64,000 bases of DNA, taken from Pelagibius sp050330205 (GTDB lineage Bacteria > Pseudomonadota > Alphaproteobacteria > Kiloniellales > Kiloniellaceae). The translations under genes and the position numbers were made by a program. Shown here piece by piece: positions 35,333 through 46,700 of this stretch. The notes below the pieces were generated by a model. That model did not search any database and had not been told where the DNA came from. It worked only from the letters and a program-made list of their open reading frames with translations. Every line of letters begins with the position of its first letter. Position 1 is the stretch's first letter. The stretch is taken from assembly GCA_050330205.1 (NCBI GenBank), contig JBHJOA010000005.1, positions 53,194 to 117,193 on the forward strand, written 5' to 3'.

Positions 35333-36376
35333 GTGAAGCTGGCAGCCAGAGAGGCCGAACGCTTTGTCGCCGCGCCGGACGCTGCCGTACGCGCGGTGCT
35401 GCTCTACGGTCCTGACGCCGGCCTGCGCCGCGAGCGCAGCGCCGCGCTGCTGGCGAAGATCGTCGCCGATCCGAAGGATCCCTTTTCCGTCAGCGAGATA
35501 TCTGCAGGCCAGTTGAAAGACGACCCGGCGCGGCTGGCGGACGAGGCCGCCGCCCTCACCTTCGGCGGCGGCCGGCGTTTCGTACGCGTACGCGATGCGT
35601 CCGACAAGGTAACAGCGGTGCTGAAGGACTTCCTTGCCGGGTCGCCGGGCGACGCCTTCGTGGTCGTCGAGGCCGACGACCTGCCGGCACGCTCGACCCT
35701 GCGCAAGCTGTTCGAGGCCGACAAGGCGGCGGTGGCGCTGGCCTGCTACCACGACGACGCGCGCGGGCTGGAGGCGGTGGTGCGCGGGTTCTTCGCGGCG
35801 GCCGGCCGCGGGATTACCCGCGAGGCCGTCGCCTTTCTCGCCGGGCAGCTCGGCGGCGACCGTGAGCTGACGCGCCGGGAACTGGAGAAGGTGCTGCTGT
35901 TCAAGGGGCCCGCTGGGGAGCAGGACGGCGGCGAGGTGACCCTGGAGGACGCCGAGGCCTGCGTCGGCGACTCCGCGCTGCTCAGCCTCGACGACGTGGC
36001 GCTGGCGGTCGCCGGCGGCAACCTGGCGGCGCTAGAGCGCGCGCTCGCCCGCAGCCTGCGCGAAGGCAACGCACCGGTTTCCATCCTGCGCGCCGTGGTG
36101 CGGCACTTTCAGCGCCTGCACGCCGTGGCCGGCGGGCCCGGGTCGGCCGAGGAGGCCATGCGGCGGCTGCGGCCGCCGGTGTTCTGGAAAAGCGCCGCCG
36201 CCTTCAAGGCCCAGGCCGAAGCCTGGCGGCCGGACGCGCTGGCGCGGGCCATGGACCGGCTGATGGAGGCGGAGGCCGCCTGCAAGCGCAGCGGCGCGCC
36301 GGCGGAAGTGCTGGCGTCGCGGGCGCTGCTGGAGATCGCCGCCAACGCCCCGGGCCGGCGCCGCCGCGCCGGCTGA
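35333..36376 (+). CDS. holA: DNA polymerase III subunit delta
   Basis: 347 residues from a GTG. The order leuS-lptE-holA and the sequence features, LLYGPDAGLRRERSAALLAKI near the start and the C-terminal helical region VVRHFQRLHAV, match the delta subunit, the wrench that opens the beta clamp in the clamp loader. It lacks a functional P-loop, as expected for delta. The stop is 2 nt from the parB stop on the other strand, so the two operons converge tightly with no room for a terminator; termination may rely on Rho. Confidence 0.92.
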   Translation: MKLAAREAERFVAAPDAAVRAVLLYGPDAGLRRERSAALLAKIVADPKDPFSVSEISAGQLKDDPARLADEAAALTFGGGRRFVRVRDASDKVTAVLKDFLAGSPGDAFVVVEADDLPARSTLRKLFEADKAAVALACYHDDARGLEAVVRGFFAAAGRGITREAVAFLAGQLGGDRELTRRELEKVLLFKGPAGEQDGGEVTLEDAEACVGDSALLSLDDVALAVAGGNLAALERALARSLREGNAPVSILRAVVRHFQRLHAVAGGPGSAEEAMRRLRPPVFWKSAAAFKAQAEAWRPDALARAMDRLMEAEAACKRSGAPAEVLASRALLEIAANAPGRRRRAG

Positions 36377-36378
36377 CT

Positions 36379-37308
36379 TCAGGCGCGCGCTACCGGCGGC
36401 GGCATCTGGTTCAGCCGGTGCAGCACGTCGTCGAGCTGCTCCAGGGTCTTGTAGTGGATGGTCAGCGAGCCGCCGCTGCCCTGGAACTTGATCGACACCT
36501 TGAGGCCGAGCAGCGCCGTCAGGTCGCGCTCGAGGGCCAGGGTGTCGCTGTCCTTACCCTTGTCGCCGCGGTCGTCGGCGCCGGCCCGGCCCGCCTTGCG
36601 CGGCGCGGCGGCCTTGGCGTGCTGCACCAGGCGCTCGGCCTGGCGGACGTTGAGGCCGCGGCGGATCATCTGCGCGGCAAGGCCCTCGGCGTCGTCGCAG
36701 CCGATCAGGGCGCGGGCATGGCCGGCGGTCAGCTTGCCCTCGTCGAGCAGTTCTTTCACCACTGGGGGCAAGCTCAGCAGGCGCAGGGTGTTGGCGACGT
36801 GGCTGCGGCTCTTGCCGAGGGTGCGCGCCAGATTCTCTTGCGTGTGTTGGAACTCGTCGATCAGGCGTCGGTAGCCCTCGGCCTCTTCCAAAGGGGTCAG
36901 GTCTTGCCTTTGGACGTTCTCGACGATCGCCAGCTCTAGAGATTCGGCGTCGGTGAGGTCGCGGATGATGACCGGAACCTCGTGCAGCTTGGCGATCTGC
37001 GCGGCGCGCCAACGCCGCTCGCCGGCGACGATCTCGTATTCGTTCGGCCGCTCCGCAAGGCGGCGCACCAGGATCGGCTGCAGGATGCCCTGCGCCTTGA
37101 TGGACTCCGCCAGCGCCGCCACCGCCGCCTCGTCGAAGCGGTGGCGCGGCTGGAAGCGGCCCGGGCGCAGCTGCTCGACCGGCACCGTCTTGGCCGAGCG
37201 CACCTTGTCGAGCGAGGCGTAGTCCTCGTTCTCCTCGCCGAAGAGGGCGGCGAGGCCGCGGCCGAGATTGGTCCGCTTGCCCTGTTCCGATGGTGGCCCG
37301 TCCGTCAT
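36379..37308 (-). CDS. parB: Chromosome partition protein ParB
   Basis: 309 residues. The N-terminal region has LGRGLAALFGE and the CTP-binding segment GERRWRAAQIAK. The central helix-turn-helix domain includes RTLGKSRSHVANTLRLLSLP, and the C-terminal dimerisation domain ends in SIKFQGSGGSLTIHY...LDDVLHRL. It binds parS sites and spreads as a CTP-dependent clamp. Two perfect parS sequences are 1.5-3.7 kb away. Gene order on this strand is mnmE-mnmG-rsmG-parA-parB, the usual alphaproteobacterial layout. It is co-oriented with parA, 101 nt downstream of it. Confidence 0.97.
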   Translation of the reverse strand: MTDGPPSEQGKRTNLGRGLAALFGEENEDYASLDKVRSAKTVPVEQLRPGRFQPRHRFDEAAVAALAESIKAQGILQPILVRRLAERPNEYEIVAGERRWRAAQIAKLHEVPVIIRDLTDAESLELAIVENVQRQDLTPLEEAEGYRRLIDEFQHTQENLARTLGKSRSHVANTLRLLSLPPVVKELLDEGKLTAGHARALIGCDDAEGLAAQMIRRGLNVRQAERLVQHAKAAAPRKAGRAGADDRGDKGKDSDTLALERDLTALLGLKVSIKFQGSGGSLTIHYKTLEQLDDVLHRLNQMPPPVARA

Positions 37309-37409
37309 GCCTCGCTTCCCGCCGGTCCGCCGGTCCGGCGCCCTTCCCTTTTATTCCGTTTGCGGAACAATCTCGTCTCCCGCCTTCGTTTCCCGCCGCG
37401 TCCGGGGCC

Positions 37410-38264
37410 TCAGGAGGCCATGGCCGGCTGGCCCGGCAGGCTGTTCTCGCGCTGCAGGATCTCCCGCGCCAGGCGCACGTAGGCCTGGGAGCCGGCGCAG
37501 CGCAGGTCGTAGAGCAGCACCGGCTTGCCGTGCGAGGGCGCCTCGGAGACCCGCACGTTGCGGGGGATCATGGTCTTGTAGACCCGGTCGCCCAGGTAGG
37601 AGCGCACGTCAGCAGCGACCATCTCGCAGAGATTGTTGCGGCGGTCGAACATGGTCAGCACCACCCCCTGCAGGGTCAGGCCGGGGTTGAGGCCGCGGCG
37701 CACGCGGTCGATGGTGCGCATCAGGTGGCTGAGCCCCTCCAGTGCGTAGAACTCCGCCTGCAGCGGCACCAGGATCGAATCCGCCGCCACCAGGGCGTTG
37801 AGGGTCAGGAGACCCAGGGCCGGCGGGCAGTCGATGATCACGAAGTCGTAGCTGCCGCGGGCCGCCTGGATGGCGTCGCGCAGGCGGTATTCGCGCCGTG
37901 GCACGTCGATCAGCTCCAGCTCGGCGCCGGAAAGATCGACCCCGGAGGGCACGATATCCATGCCCGGAACGAGGGTCCGGGCGATGGCGGTCTCCAGTGA
38001 CAGGCCGTCGAGCAGCACCTGGTAGATGCTGTGGTCGCGCTTGTCGGCGGCGACCCCGAGGCCGGTGCTGGCATTGCCCTGGGGGTCCATGTCGACGATC
38101 AGCACGCGCTTGCCGCAGGCGGCCAGGGCGGTCGCCAGGTTCACCGTCGTCGTGGTCTTGCCGACGCCGCCCTTCTGGTTGGCGATGGCCAGAATCCGGG
38201 TCACGACCGGTGCCGGCGACACTGTGCCGCGCTCCGGGGTCGTTTCAACATGTTGTAGGTTCAA
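37410..38264 (-). CDS. parA: Chromosome partition ATPase ParA
   Basis: 284 residues, a Walker-type ATPase with the deviant P-loop NQKGGVGKTTTTVNLA, switch Asp in DMDPQGNAS and the later motif VIIDCPPALG. The C-terminal DNA-binding helices are present. The ~20-residue N-terminal extension before the core is typical of chromosomal ParA in this class. The ATP-bound dimer coats the nucleoid and moves ParB-parS complexes. The 5' end overlaps rsmG by 4 nt, so translation is coupled. Full length. Confidence 0.97.
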   Translation of the reverse strand: MNLQHVETTPERGTVSPAPVVTRILAIANQKGGVGKTTTTVNLATALAACGKRVLIVDMDPQGNASTGLGVAADKRDHSIYQVLLDGLSLETAIARTLVPGMDIVPSGVDLSGAELELIDVPRREYRLRDAIQAARGSYDFVIIDCPPALGLLTLNALVAADSILVPLQAEFYALEGLSHLMRTIDRVRRGLNPGLTLQGVVLTMFDRRNNLCEMVAADVRSYLGDRVYKTMIPRNVRVSEAPSHGKPVLLYDLRCAGSQAYVRLAREILQRENSLPGQPAMAS

Positions 38265-38914
38265 GATGCTCCATCCCCAAGAGATAGAAGCCTGAGACGC
38301 AAGATTGAGGCTTTGGGGTCTGTCTCGCTCTCAAAGCGCTCTGTTTGCAGTCTCCACTTTTTCGCCGCAGCGGTCAATTCTTCATCGGCCCGCCGCCCCT
38401 TCAGAAACAGGCCGACCGGTGGATTCTTCCCCGGTTGCGGCCGCAGGAAGCGTTCGCCGAGCTCGAGAATCCGTGGCAGCGGCGCGAAGGCGCGGCAGGT
38501 GACCACGTCGACGGCCATTTCCGGCAGTTCCTCGACACGTTGGACATGCAGCTCCGCGGCGGTGCCGGTGGCGCGCAGTACCTCGCGCAGGAAAGCCGCC
38601 TTGCGCTGGTCGGACTCGACGAGGTGGACCCGCCCGCAGCCGAGGATCGCCAGCACCAGCCCGGGGAACCCCGCCCCGGAGCCGAGATCGAGGATGACGC
38701 GGGTCTCGGCTTCCGGCGGGCTCGGCAGGTAGGCCCTGAGCTGCGCCGAGTCGAGGAAATGGCGGCGCCAGAGATCTTCGAGCGACCGCGGGCTCACCAG
38801 GTTGATGGCCCGGTTCCACTTGACGAGAAGGTCGGCGTAGGCGCGGAACCGCTCCAGTGTTTCACGTGAAACAGCGGTGTGGGCCTGGAAGGCCTCCGGA
38901 GTCAGTGTGGGCAC
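38261..38914 (-). CDS. rsmG: 16S rRNA (guanine-N7) methyltransferase RsmG
   Basis: 217 residues, the methyltransferase of G527 in 16S rRNA. The motif ILDLGSGAGFPGLVLAI is the SAM site, and the earlier NLVSPRSLEDLWRRHFLDS is diagnostic. An N-terminal segment AVSRETLERF is encoded by a perfect parS palindrome (38858-38873), so this gene carries a partition site within its codons, as in several bacteria. It is 13 nt after mnmG and overlaps parA by 4 nt. Confidence 0.97.
   Translation of the reverse strand: MPTLTPEAFQAHTAVSRETLERFRAYADLLVKWNRAINLVSPRSLEDLWRRHFLDSAQLRAYLPSPPEAETRVILDLGSGAGFPGLVLAILGCGRVHLVESDQRKAAFLREVLRATGTAAELHVQRVEELPEMAVDVVTCRAFAPLPRILELGERFLRPQPGKNPPVGLFLKGRRADEELTAAAKKWRLQTERFESETDPKASILRLRLLSLGDGAS
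38858..38873. promoter_or_regulatory. parS site 1 (within rsmG)
   Basis: The 16-bp palindrome TGTTTCACGTGAAACA, a full match to the conserved bacterial parS. It lies in the N-terminal coding part of rsmG and encodes part of the VSRET segment, so the site is under dual selection. It should be bound by the ParB encoded about 1.6 kb away. Confidence 0.97.
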
Positions 38915-38927
38915 GCCGGCACCGGGC

Positions 38928-40865
38928 TCACGCGGCGCTGTCCCGGGCGCCCGCCGTCCCCGCCGGGCGCTGGCGTTTCTTCACATGCCGCAGCAGCGCC
39001 AGGGTGGCGGCGGGGGTGACTCCGGGGATCCGCGCGGCGGCGCCCAGGGTCGCCGGCCGACTCTTGGTTAACAACTGCCTGACTTCGCTGGAGAGCCCGC
39101 CGATCGCCTGGTACTCGAGGTCCGCCGGCAGTTCCAGGGCCTCGTCCTTGCGGAAGGCACGGATGTCGGCCTCCTGGCGCGCAAGGTAGCCCTGGTAGCG
39201 CCCCTCAATCTCCACCTGGCGCGCCACCGCGGCGTCCAGGCCACGCAGCTCGGGCCAGATCGCCGCCAGGCGCTCGAGGGTGACGTCGGGATAGCGCAGC
39301 AGATCGAAGGCGCTGCGCCGGACGCCATCCTGGTTGATCCCGAGACCGGCCGCGGCCAATTCGTTGGGCGTTGCCGTCAGGGATTCCGCCAGGGCGCGGC
39401 CGGCCGCCAGGGCCGCCATCCGGGCCTGAAAGGCCTCCCGGCGCAGGGCGCCGACGCAGCCGAGGGCAATGCCGCGATCCGTGAGCCGCTGGTCCGCGTT
39501 GTCTGCGCGCAGGCGCAGGCGATACTCGGCCCGGCTGGTGAACATCCGGTAGGGTTCGCTGACGCCGCGGGTCACCAGGTCGTCGACCAGCACGCCGATG
39601 TAGGCCTCGGAGCGGTCGAGGGTGAACACCTCAGCCGCCGCCGCCTCGGCGCCGGCCTGCCCCGCCCGCAGCGCCGCGTTCAGCCCGGCCATCAGGCCCT
39701 GGGCTGCCGCTTCCTCGTAACCGGTGGTGCCGTTGATCTGCCCGGCCAGGAAGAGTCCCGGCAGGCGGCGGGTCTCCAGCGACACCTTCAGCTCCCGCGG
39801 GTCCACATAGTCGTACTCGATGGCGTAGCCCGGCTGCAGCATCCGGGCGTTCTCCAGCCCCGGAATGGTCTTCAGCAGCGCCGCCTGCACGTCCCTCGGC
39901 AGCGAAGTGGAGATGCCGTTCGGGTAGACTGTCGGGTCGTCGAGGCCCTCAGGCTCCAGGAAGATCTGGTGCTGCCCGCGCTCGGCAAAGCGTACCACCT
40001 TGTCCTCGATGGAGGGACAGTAGCGCGGCCCCACGGACTCGATCTGCCCGGAATAGAGCGGCGCCCGGTGCAGGTTGTCGCGGATCAGGGCGTGGCCGGC
40101 GCCGGTGGTGTGGGTGATGTGGCAGACGATCTGCGGCTGGACGATCGCCGCCGTCAGGCTGGAAAAGGGCTCCGGCGGCAAATCGCCGGGCTGCGCCTGC
40201 AAGGCCGAGGTATCGATACTGCGGCCATCGAGCCGCGGCGGCGTGCCGGTCTTCAACCGTCCGAGTTCGAAGCCGAAGCGCGCCAGGGTCTCCGCCAGCC
40301 CCACCGCCGGCGCCTCGCCGACCCGCCCGGCCGGAATCCGTTCCTCGCCGATGTGGATAAGGCCGCGCAGGAAGGTGCCGGTGGTGAGCACCACCGCCCC
40401 GGCGTGCAGGCTCCGCCCGTCGCCCAGGACGACACCGCGGCAGCGCCCCGTCCCGTCGACGGCGAGGTCTTCGACCGCCGCCTCGACGATGGTCAGGCCC
40501 GGCTGCGCCGCCAGCGCCGCCTGCATGGCCTCGCGGTAGAGCCTGCGGTCAGCCTGGGCGCGCGGGCCCCGCACCGCCGGTCCCTTGCTGGCGTTGAGCA
40601 CGCGGAACTGGATGCCGGCGGCATCGGCCACGCGGCCCATGAGGCCGTCCAGGGCATCGATCTCCCGCACCAGGTGCCCCTTGCCGAGGCCGCCGATCGC
40701 CGGGTTGCAGGACATCACGCCGATGCTGTCGCGCCGGTGGGTAACCAGCGCGGTGCGGGCGCCGAGGCGCGCGGCCGCCGCTGCCGCCTCGCAGCCGGCA
40801 TGGCCGCCGCCGACCACGATGACGTCGAAGCTGTCGGTCTCTGAAGAGCTGTCGGTCCCTGGCAT
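38928..40865 (-). CDS. mnmG: tRNA uridine 5-carboxymethylaminomethyl modification protein MnmG
   Basis: 645 residues from the ATG at 40865 (preceded by GGAAG); an ATG at 40889 would add eight. The N-terminal FAD motif is VIVVGGGHAGCEAA, followed by GIMSCNP-like VMSCNPAIGGLGKGH and GLIHIGEERIPAGRVGE. With MnmE it makes the cmnm5 group on U34 of several tRNAs. The C-terminal helical domain includes AIGGLSSEVRQLL and the GVTPAA motif. It neighbours rsmG (13 nt) and mnmE; the second parS is in the mnmG-mnmE gap. Confidence 0.97.
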   Translation of the reverse strand: MPGTDSSSETDSFDVIVVGGGHAGCEAAAAAARLGARTALVTHRRDSIGVMSCNPAIGGLGKGHLVREIDALDGLMGRVADAAGIQFRVLNASKGPAVRGPRAQADRRLYREAMQAALAAQPGLTIVEAAVEDLAVDGTGRCRGVVLGDGRSLHAGAVVLTTGTFLRGLIHIGEERIPAGRVGEAPAVGLAETLARFGFELGRLKTGTPPRLDGRSIDTSALQAQPGDLPPEPFSSLTAAIVQPQIVCHITHTTGAGHALIRDNLHRAPLYSGQIESVGPRYCPSIEDKVVRFAERGQHQIFLEPEGLDDPTVYPNGISTSLPRDVQAALLKTIPGLENARMLQPGYAIEYDYVDPRELKVSLETRRLPGLFLAGQINGTTGYEEAAAQGLMAGLNAALRAGQAGAEAAAAEVFTLDRSEAYIGVLVDDLVTRGVSEPYRMFTSRAEYRLRLRADNADQRLTDRGIALGCVGALRREAFQARMAALAAGRALAESLTATPNELAAAGLGINQDGVRRSAFDLLRYPDVTLERLAAIWPELRGLDAAVARQVEIEGRYQGYLARQEADIRAFRKDEALELPADLEYQAIGGLSSEVRQLLTKSRPATLGAAARIPGVTPAATLALLRHVKKRQRPAGTAGARDSAA

Positions 40866-40990
40866 CTTCGCTTCCGCCGCTGCCGGCATTCCGGGAATGC
40901 TGCGGGTTATACCAAGCCGCCGGCCGCATTCAAGTATCCCGCGCGGATCGCGTCATGCCCGAGCCGGAAAAGGTAAAAGGCGCTTAGCTA

Positions 40991-41006
40991 TGTTTCACGT
41001 GAAACA
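40991..41006. promoter_or_regulatory. parS site 2 (between mnmG and mnmE)
   Basis: A second perfect TGTTTCACGTGAAACA, in the ~156-bp gap between the mnmG start and the mnmE stop. Unlike site 1 it is non-coding. The two sites are 2.1 kb apart. No third full site was found by reading; a search of the whole genome would settle the number. Confidence 0.97.
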
Positions 41007-41021
41007 CTCCGTACGCCCACA

Positions 41022-42422
41022 TCATTTGCCGATACAGAACTCCGCGAACACAATATCTAGTAGGTCCTCCACATCGACCTGGCCGCTGATCCGGCCCAGC
41101 GCCCGCAGCGCCAGACGCAGCTCCTCCGCCGCCAGCTCCGGCAAAGCCGCCTCTCCCGCCCGCGCGAGGGCCTCTCGACAGTCCTCCAGGGCGCGGCGGT
41201 GGCGCAGCCGCGTGATCCCCGCCCCGGCCGCCTCACCACCGCCGAAGCTCTCGTCCGCCAGGTCGAGGAGACGCGCCAGCGCCCGGTCCAGCCCGGCGCC
41301 GGTCTTGGCCGAGACGGCCAGCGGATCCCAGTCTGCGAGCGCCGCGCAGAGGCGCGCCACCGCTGCCGCCTCGCAACGGTCGGCCTTGTTCAGCAGCAGG
41401 ATGGAGCGGCTGTCGTGGAGCGCCCGCGCGGCATCCAGGGCCGTGTCGTCCGCCAGCGCCGCCTCCAGGTCCACCAGCAGCAGCTTCACGTCGGCCAGCG
41501 CCGCCCGCGCCCGCGCCCGTGCCATGCCCTCGCGCTCAACGGCGGCCTGAGCGACCTGGGCGCCCTCGGCGGCGGACGCATCGCCCTCCAGGTCCCGCAA
41601 ACCGGCGGTATCCGCCAGCACCACGGGGTAGCCGCCGAGGTCGAGGTGCACCTCGACGACGTCGCGGGTGGTGCCGGCCGCCTCCGAAACGATCGCCGCG
41701 TCGCGCTGCGCCAGGGCGTTCAGCAGCGACGACTTGCCGGCGTTCGGCGCCCCGAGGATCACCACCGACAGGCCCTCGCGCAGCCGCTCGCCGCGATGGC
41801 GGTCGTCCAGCGCGGCGGCGATCTCCGCCGCCACCGCCGCGGCCTCGCCGAGGGCCTGGGCCTCCAATTCGGCCGGCAGCTCCTCCTCGGCGAAGTCGAT
41901 GGCCGCCTCGAAGTGGGCCAGCACCCGGGTCAGGCGCGCCGCCCAAGCGCCGCTGCGCCGGGCCAGCCCGCCCTCCATCTGCCGCAGGGCCTGGCGGCGC
42001 TGCGCCTCGGTGTCGGCGTCGATGAGGTCGGCCAGCCCCTCGACGGCGCTGAGGTCCAGCTTGCCGTTGTCGAAGGCGCGCCGGGTGAACTCGCCGGGCT
42101 CGGCGGGCCTGAGGCCGGGAATCCGCGCCAGCGCCGCCAGCGCCGCCGCGATCACCGCCCGCCCGCCATGCAGGTGCAGCTCCCCGAGATCCTCGCCGGT
42201 GAAGCTGGCCGGGCCGGGAAACCACAGCAGCAGGCCGCGATCGATGGTCCGGCCGTCGCCGGGATCGACGATCGCCCGCAGCGCCGCCCGCCGCGGAGGC
42301 GGTAGCGGGCTACCCCCCAGCGCGGCCAGCGCCGCCCCGGCGGCGGGGCCGGAGACGCGGATCACAGCCACCCCCGCCCGGCCGGCGGCCGTCGAAGGGG
42401 CGAAGATGGTGTCGTCTGTCAT
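41022..42422 (-). CDS. mnmE: tRNA modification GTPase MnmE
   Basis: 466 residues. The N-terminal formyl-THF-binding domain begins DTIFAPSTAAGRAGVAVIRVSG. The G domain is at about 225-370, with G1 LGAPNAGKSSLLNAL, G3 DTAGLRD and G4 LLNKADR. The C-terminus ends FCIGK, the functional Cys-Ile-Gly-Lys. It works with MnmG to modify U34. The G domain is flanked by helical arms as usual. The stop is 15 nt from parS site 2. Confidence 0.97.
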   Translation of the reverse strand: MTDDTIFAPSTAAGRAGVAVIRVSGPAAGAALAALGGSPLPPPRRAALRAIVDPGDGRTIDRGLLLWFPGPASFTGEDLGELHLHGGRAVIAAALAALARIPGLRPAEPGEFTRRAFDNGKLDLSAVEGLADLIDADTEAQRRQALRQMEGGLARRSGAWAARLTRVLAHFEAAIDFAEEELPAELEAQALGEAAAVAAEIAAALDDRHRGERLREGLSVVILGAPNAGKSSLLNALAQRDAAIVSEAAGTTRDVVEVHLDLGGYPVVLADTAGLRDLEGDASAAEGAQVAQAAVEREGMARARARAALADVKLLLVDLEAALADDTALDAARALHDSRSILLLNKADRCEAAAVARLCAALADWDPLAVSAKTGAGLDRALARLLDLADESFGGGEAAGAGITRLRHRRALEDCREALARAGEAALPELAAEELRLALRALGRISGQVDVEDLLDIVFAEFCIGK

Positions 42423-42456
42423 GAATCATGCAACGCGGGCGGGCGCCGGCGCGGGC

Positions 42457-42858
42457 TCACCGCTCCGGCGGCGCCTCGTCGTCGGGGCGCAGCATCAGGC
42501 GCCTGACCCGGCCGCCCTTCACCAGATGGGTCTGCAGGATCTCCTCGGCGTCCTCGACACTGCGGTAGTGATACCACACCCCTTCCGGGTAGATCACCAG
42601 GGTCGGCCCGAGTTCGCAGCGGTCGAGACAGCCGGCCTGGTTGATCCGCACGCCTTCGAGACCGAGCTCCTTGGCGCGCGCCTTCAGGTAGTTCCGCAAC
42701 CGCACAGCGCCCTTTTCCTTGCAGCAGCCACGCTCGTGCCCCGGCGGCCGCTCGTTCATGCAGCAGAACACGTGGCAGCGGTAGTACGGCGCGGGATCGC
42801 CCGAAGCGTCGTCCTCCGCGTCTCCGGCCGCCGCGGCCTGGTCCAGGGTGTCCGTCAT
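42457..42858 (-). CDS. Thioredoxin-like [2Fe-2S] ferredoxin
   Basis: 133 residues, a thioredoxin-fold 2Fe-2S protein. Cluster Cys include the first group in YRCHVFCCMNERPPGHERGCC and a later pair in QAGCLDRCELGPTLVIYPEGVWY; the latter segment is diagnostic. It resembles the NuoE-like/Shethna-type ferredoxins found near mnmE in Rhodospirillales. The redox partner is unknown. The C-terminal ~15 residues are charged. It lies upstream of mnmE and 3 nt downstream of the DUF6489 gene on the same strand, a likely operon. Confidence 0.88.
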   Translation of the reverse strand: MTDTLDQAAAAGDAEDDASGDPAPYYRCHVFCCMNERPPGHERGCCKEKGAVRLRNYLKARAKELGLEGVRINQAGCLDRCELGPTLVIYPEGVWYHYRSVEDAEEILQTHLVKGGRVRRLMLRPDDEAPPER

Positions 42859-42861
42859 GCC

Positions 42862-43116
42862 CTACTCGTTTCCCTCCTTCTTCTCGCCGGCCGCCGCCAT
42901 GCGGGTCCAGAAGGCCTTCTGCAGCTGCTCCCAGCCCTGCAGACCGGCTGGCAGCCAGGTCTTGAACAGCTGCTCCGGCTCCATGGCGTGGAGGTTCGCC
43001 ATCATGCGTTTCTGCATCTCGGCCATCAGCGCCTCCTGCATCGGCGCCACGTCGGGCAGGCCGAGAAAGCTGCGGGCCTCTTCCGGGGTGCAGTCGATAT
43101 CCACGTGAATCTTCAT
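42862..43116 (-). CDS. DUF6489 family small protein
   Basis: 84 residues from the ATG at 43116. The sequence MKIHVDIDCTPEEARSFLGL is characteristic of the DUF6489 proteins found in alphaproteobacteria. The remainder is helical, with a Met-rich stretch (MQKRMMANLHAM) and an amphipathic tail ending KKEGNE. It is cytosolic, and no function is known. It is probably co-transcribed with the ferredoxin, 3 nt away. A longer frame to 43368 is not supported, as it lacks a ribosome site and conservation. Confidence 0.85.
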   Translation of the reverse strand: MKIHVDIDCTPEEARSFLGLPDVAPMQEALMAEMQKRMMANLHAMEPEQLFKTWLPAGLQGWEQLQKAFWTRMAAAGEKKEGNE

Positions 43117-43328
43117 CGCCGCCGCCTTTCCCTCGCGCCGCGCCCGCCGGGACCCCCGCGGGCGGACCTGCCGCAAATCCACTGAGCGATTGTGGTTGAG
43201 CCGCCCTTGACCTCCGGCCCATATAGGAAACCTCAGACTATATGCCACCGTTCCACCGCCGCAATCCCGCGGCGGCGGAAATCGCGGGCCCCGCCGCCGC
43301 GGCACGGCCCGGGAAAGGACGCCGATCG

Positions 43329-45430
<2,102 letters not shown>

Positions 45431-45434
<4 letters not shown>

Positions 45435-45901
45435 CCCGCCGCCTCACCGTCGAAACGCCGACGGGGCCGGTCACTCTCAGCGAGAACGACGGCGCCATCG
45501 TCGCCGTCACCTGGGGCGGCCGCGGCACCGACGACAGCGCCCTGCTGCGCAACGCGGCCGAGCAACTGCGCGACTACTTCGCCGGCACGCGCCGGACCTT
45601 CGATCTGCCCCTCCAACCGCGCGGCAGCGACTTCCACCTCGCGGTCTGGCGCGAGATGCAGGCGATCCCCTACGGGCAGACGAAGTCCTACGGCGACCTC
45701 GCCCGGGCGACCGGCGGCATCGCGCGAGCCGTCGGCACCGCCTGCGGCGCCAATCCGATCCCCATCTTCATTCCTTGCCACCGGGTGCTGGCCGCCGACC
45801 GCCAGCTCGGCGGCTTTTCCGGCGGCGAGGGGCCCGAGACCAAGGCCTGGCTGCTGACACTGGAGGGCGCCTGGCCGGTGCAGCACGCGCTGCCGCTGTG
45901 A
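45431..45901 (+). CDS. ogt: Methylated-DNA-[protein]-cysteine S-methyltransferase
   Basis: 156 residues from a GTG. The alkyl-acceptor Cys116 is in IPCHRVLAADRQLGGFSGG, and the DNA-binding wing is PYGQTKSYGDLARATG. It removes alkyl groups from O6-alkylguanine in one suicidal step. It is a short form lacking an AdaA domain. It follows the YyaL gene in overlap; the function of that pairing is unknown. The C-terminus is complete. Confidence 0.93.
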
Positions 45902-46007
45902 GTGGTTCTGCAGCGGCTGCAACGCCGCGGCGTTTCGGTTAAGCTGGCCGAAAGAAATCGCTGCGGCCGTCCGTCGCCGACGCCAACGAACATCGAAGGG
46001 GACACAC

Positions 46008-46700
46008 ATGGGTGAAGTCACCATCCGCACCGGCGACGGCAGTTTCAACGCCTACCTCGCGCTGCCCAGGTCCACGCCGGCGCCGGGCATCGTCGTCGCC
46101 CAGGAGATCTTCGGCGTCAACCAGGTGATGCGCGACACCTGCGACTGGCTGGCCGGCCAGGGCTTCGTCGCCGTCTGTCCCGATCTCTTCTGGCGCATCG
46201 AACCCGGCATCGACATCACCGACCGCACCCAGGCGGAGTGGAACCGCGCCTTCGAACTCTTCGGCCTGTTCGACGTCGACAAGGGCATCGCCGACATGCA
46301 GGCGACCCTCGCCACCCTGCGCGGCCACGAGGCCTGCAGCGGCAAGGCCGGCAGCGTCGGCTACTGCCTCGGCGGCAAGATCGCCTTCCTCATGTCGACG
46401 CGCTCCGACTCCGACGCCAACGTCGGCTACTACGGCGTCGGCCTCGGCGACCTGCTGGGCGAGGCCGGCAATATTTCCAAACCGCTGATGCTGCACGTCG
46501 CCGAGAAGGACAAGTTCTCCTCGCCCGAAGAGATCGCCAAGGTGCGCGACGGCCTCGCCGGCAACCCGCGGGTCACCGTCCATCTCTATGCCGGCCAGGA
46601 CCACGCCTTCGCGCGCCTGGGCGGCGAGCATTACGATGCCGCCTCCGCCAAACTCGCCAACGAACGCAGCGTCCAGTTCTTCAAGGAGCATCTCGCCTGA
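46008..46700 (+). CDS. Dienelactone hydrolase family protein
   Basis: 230 residues, alpha/beta hydrolase of the dienelactone hydrolase family. The nucleophile is Cys120 in VGYCLGGK. The family lead motif PGIVVAQEIFGVN and the late His in GQDHAFARLGG complete the triad. It hydrolyses lactones or esters; chlorocatechol degradation is the model role, but the chromosomal neighbours here are general. The stop overlaps the quinone oxidoreductase ATG by 1 nt, so the two are co-translated. Confidence 0.9.
   Translation: MGEVTIRTGDGSFNAYLALPRSTPAPGIVVAQEIFGVNQVMRDTCDWLAGQGFVAVCPDLFWRIEPGIDITDRTQAEWNRAFELFGLFDVDKGIADMQATLATLRGHEACSGKAGSVGYCLGGKIAFLMSTRSDSDANVGYYGVGLGDLLGEAGNISKPLMLHVAEKDKFSSPEEIAKVRDGLAGNPRVTVHLYAGQDHAFARLGGEHYDAASAKLANERSVQFFKEHLA

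Noticed and set aside
38240..38260. GTTTCAACATGTTG near the parA start as a third parS
   Set aside because: It matches the 16-mer poorly, with the central ACGTG core lost.
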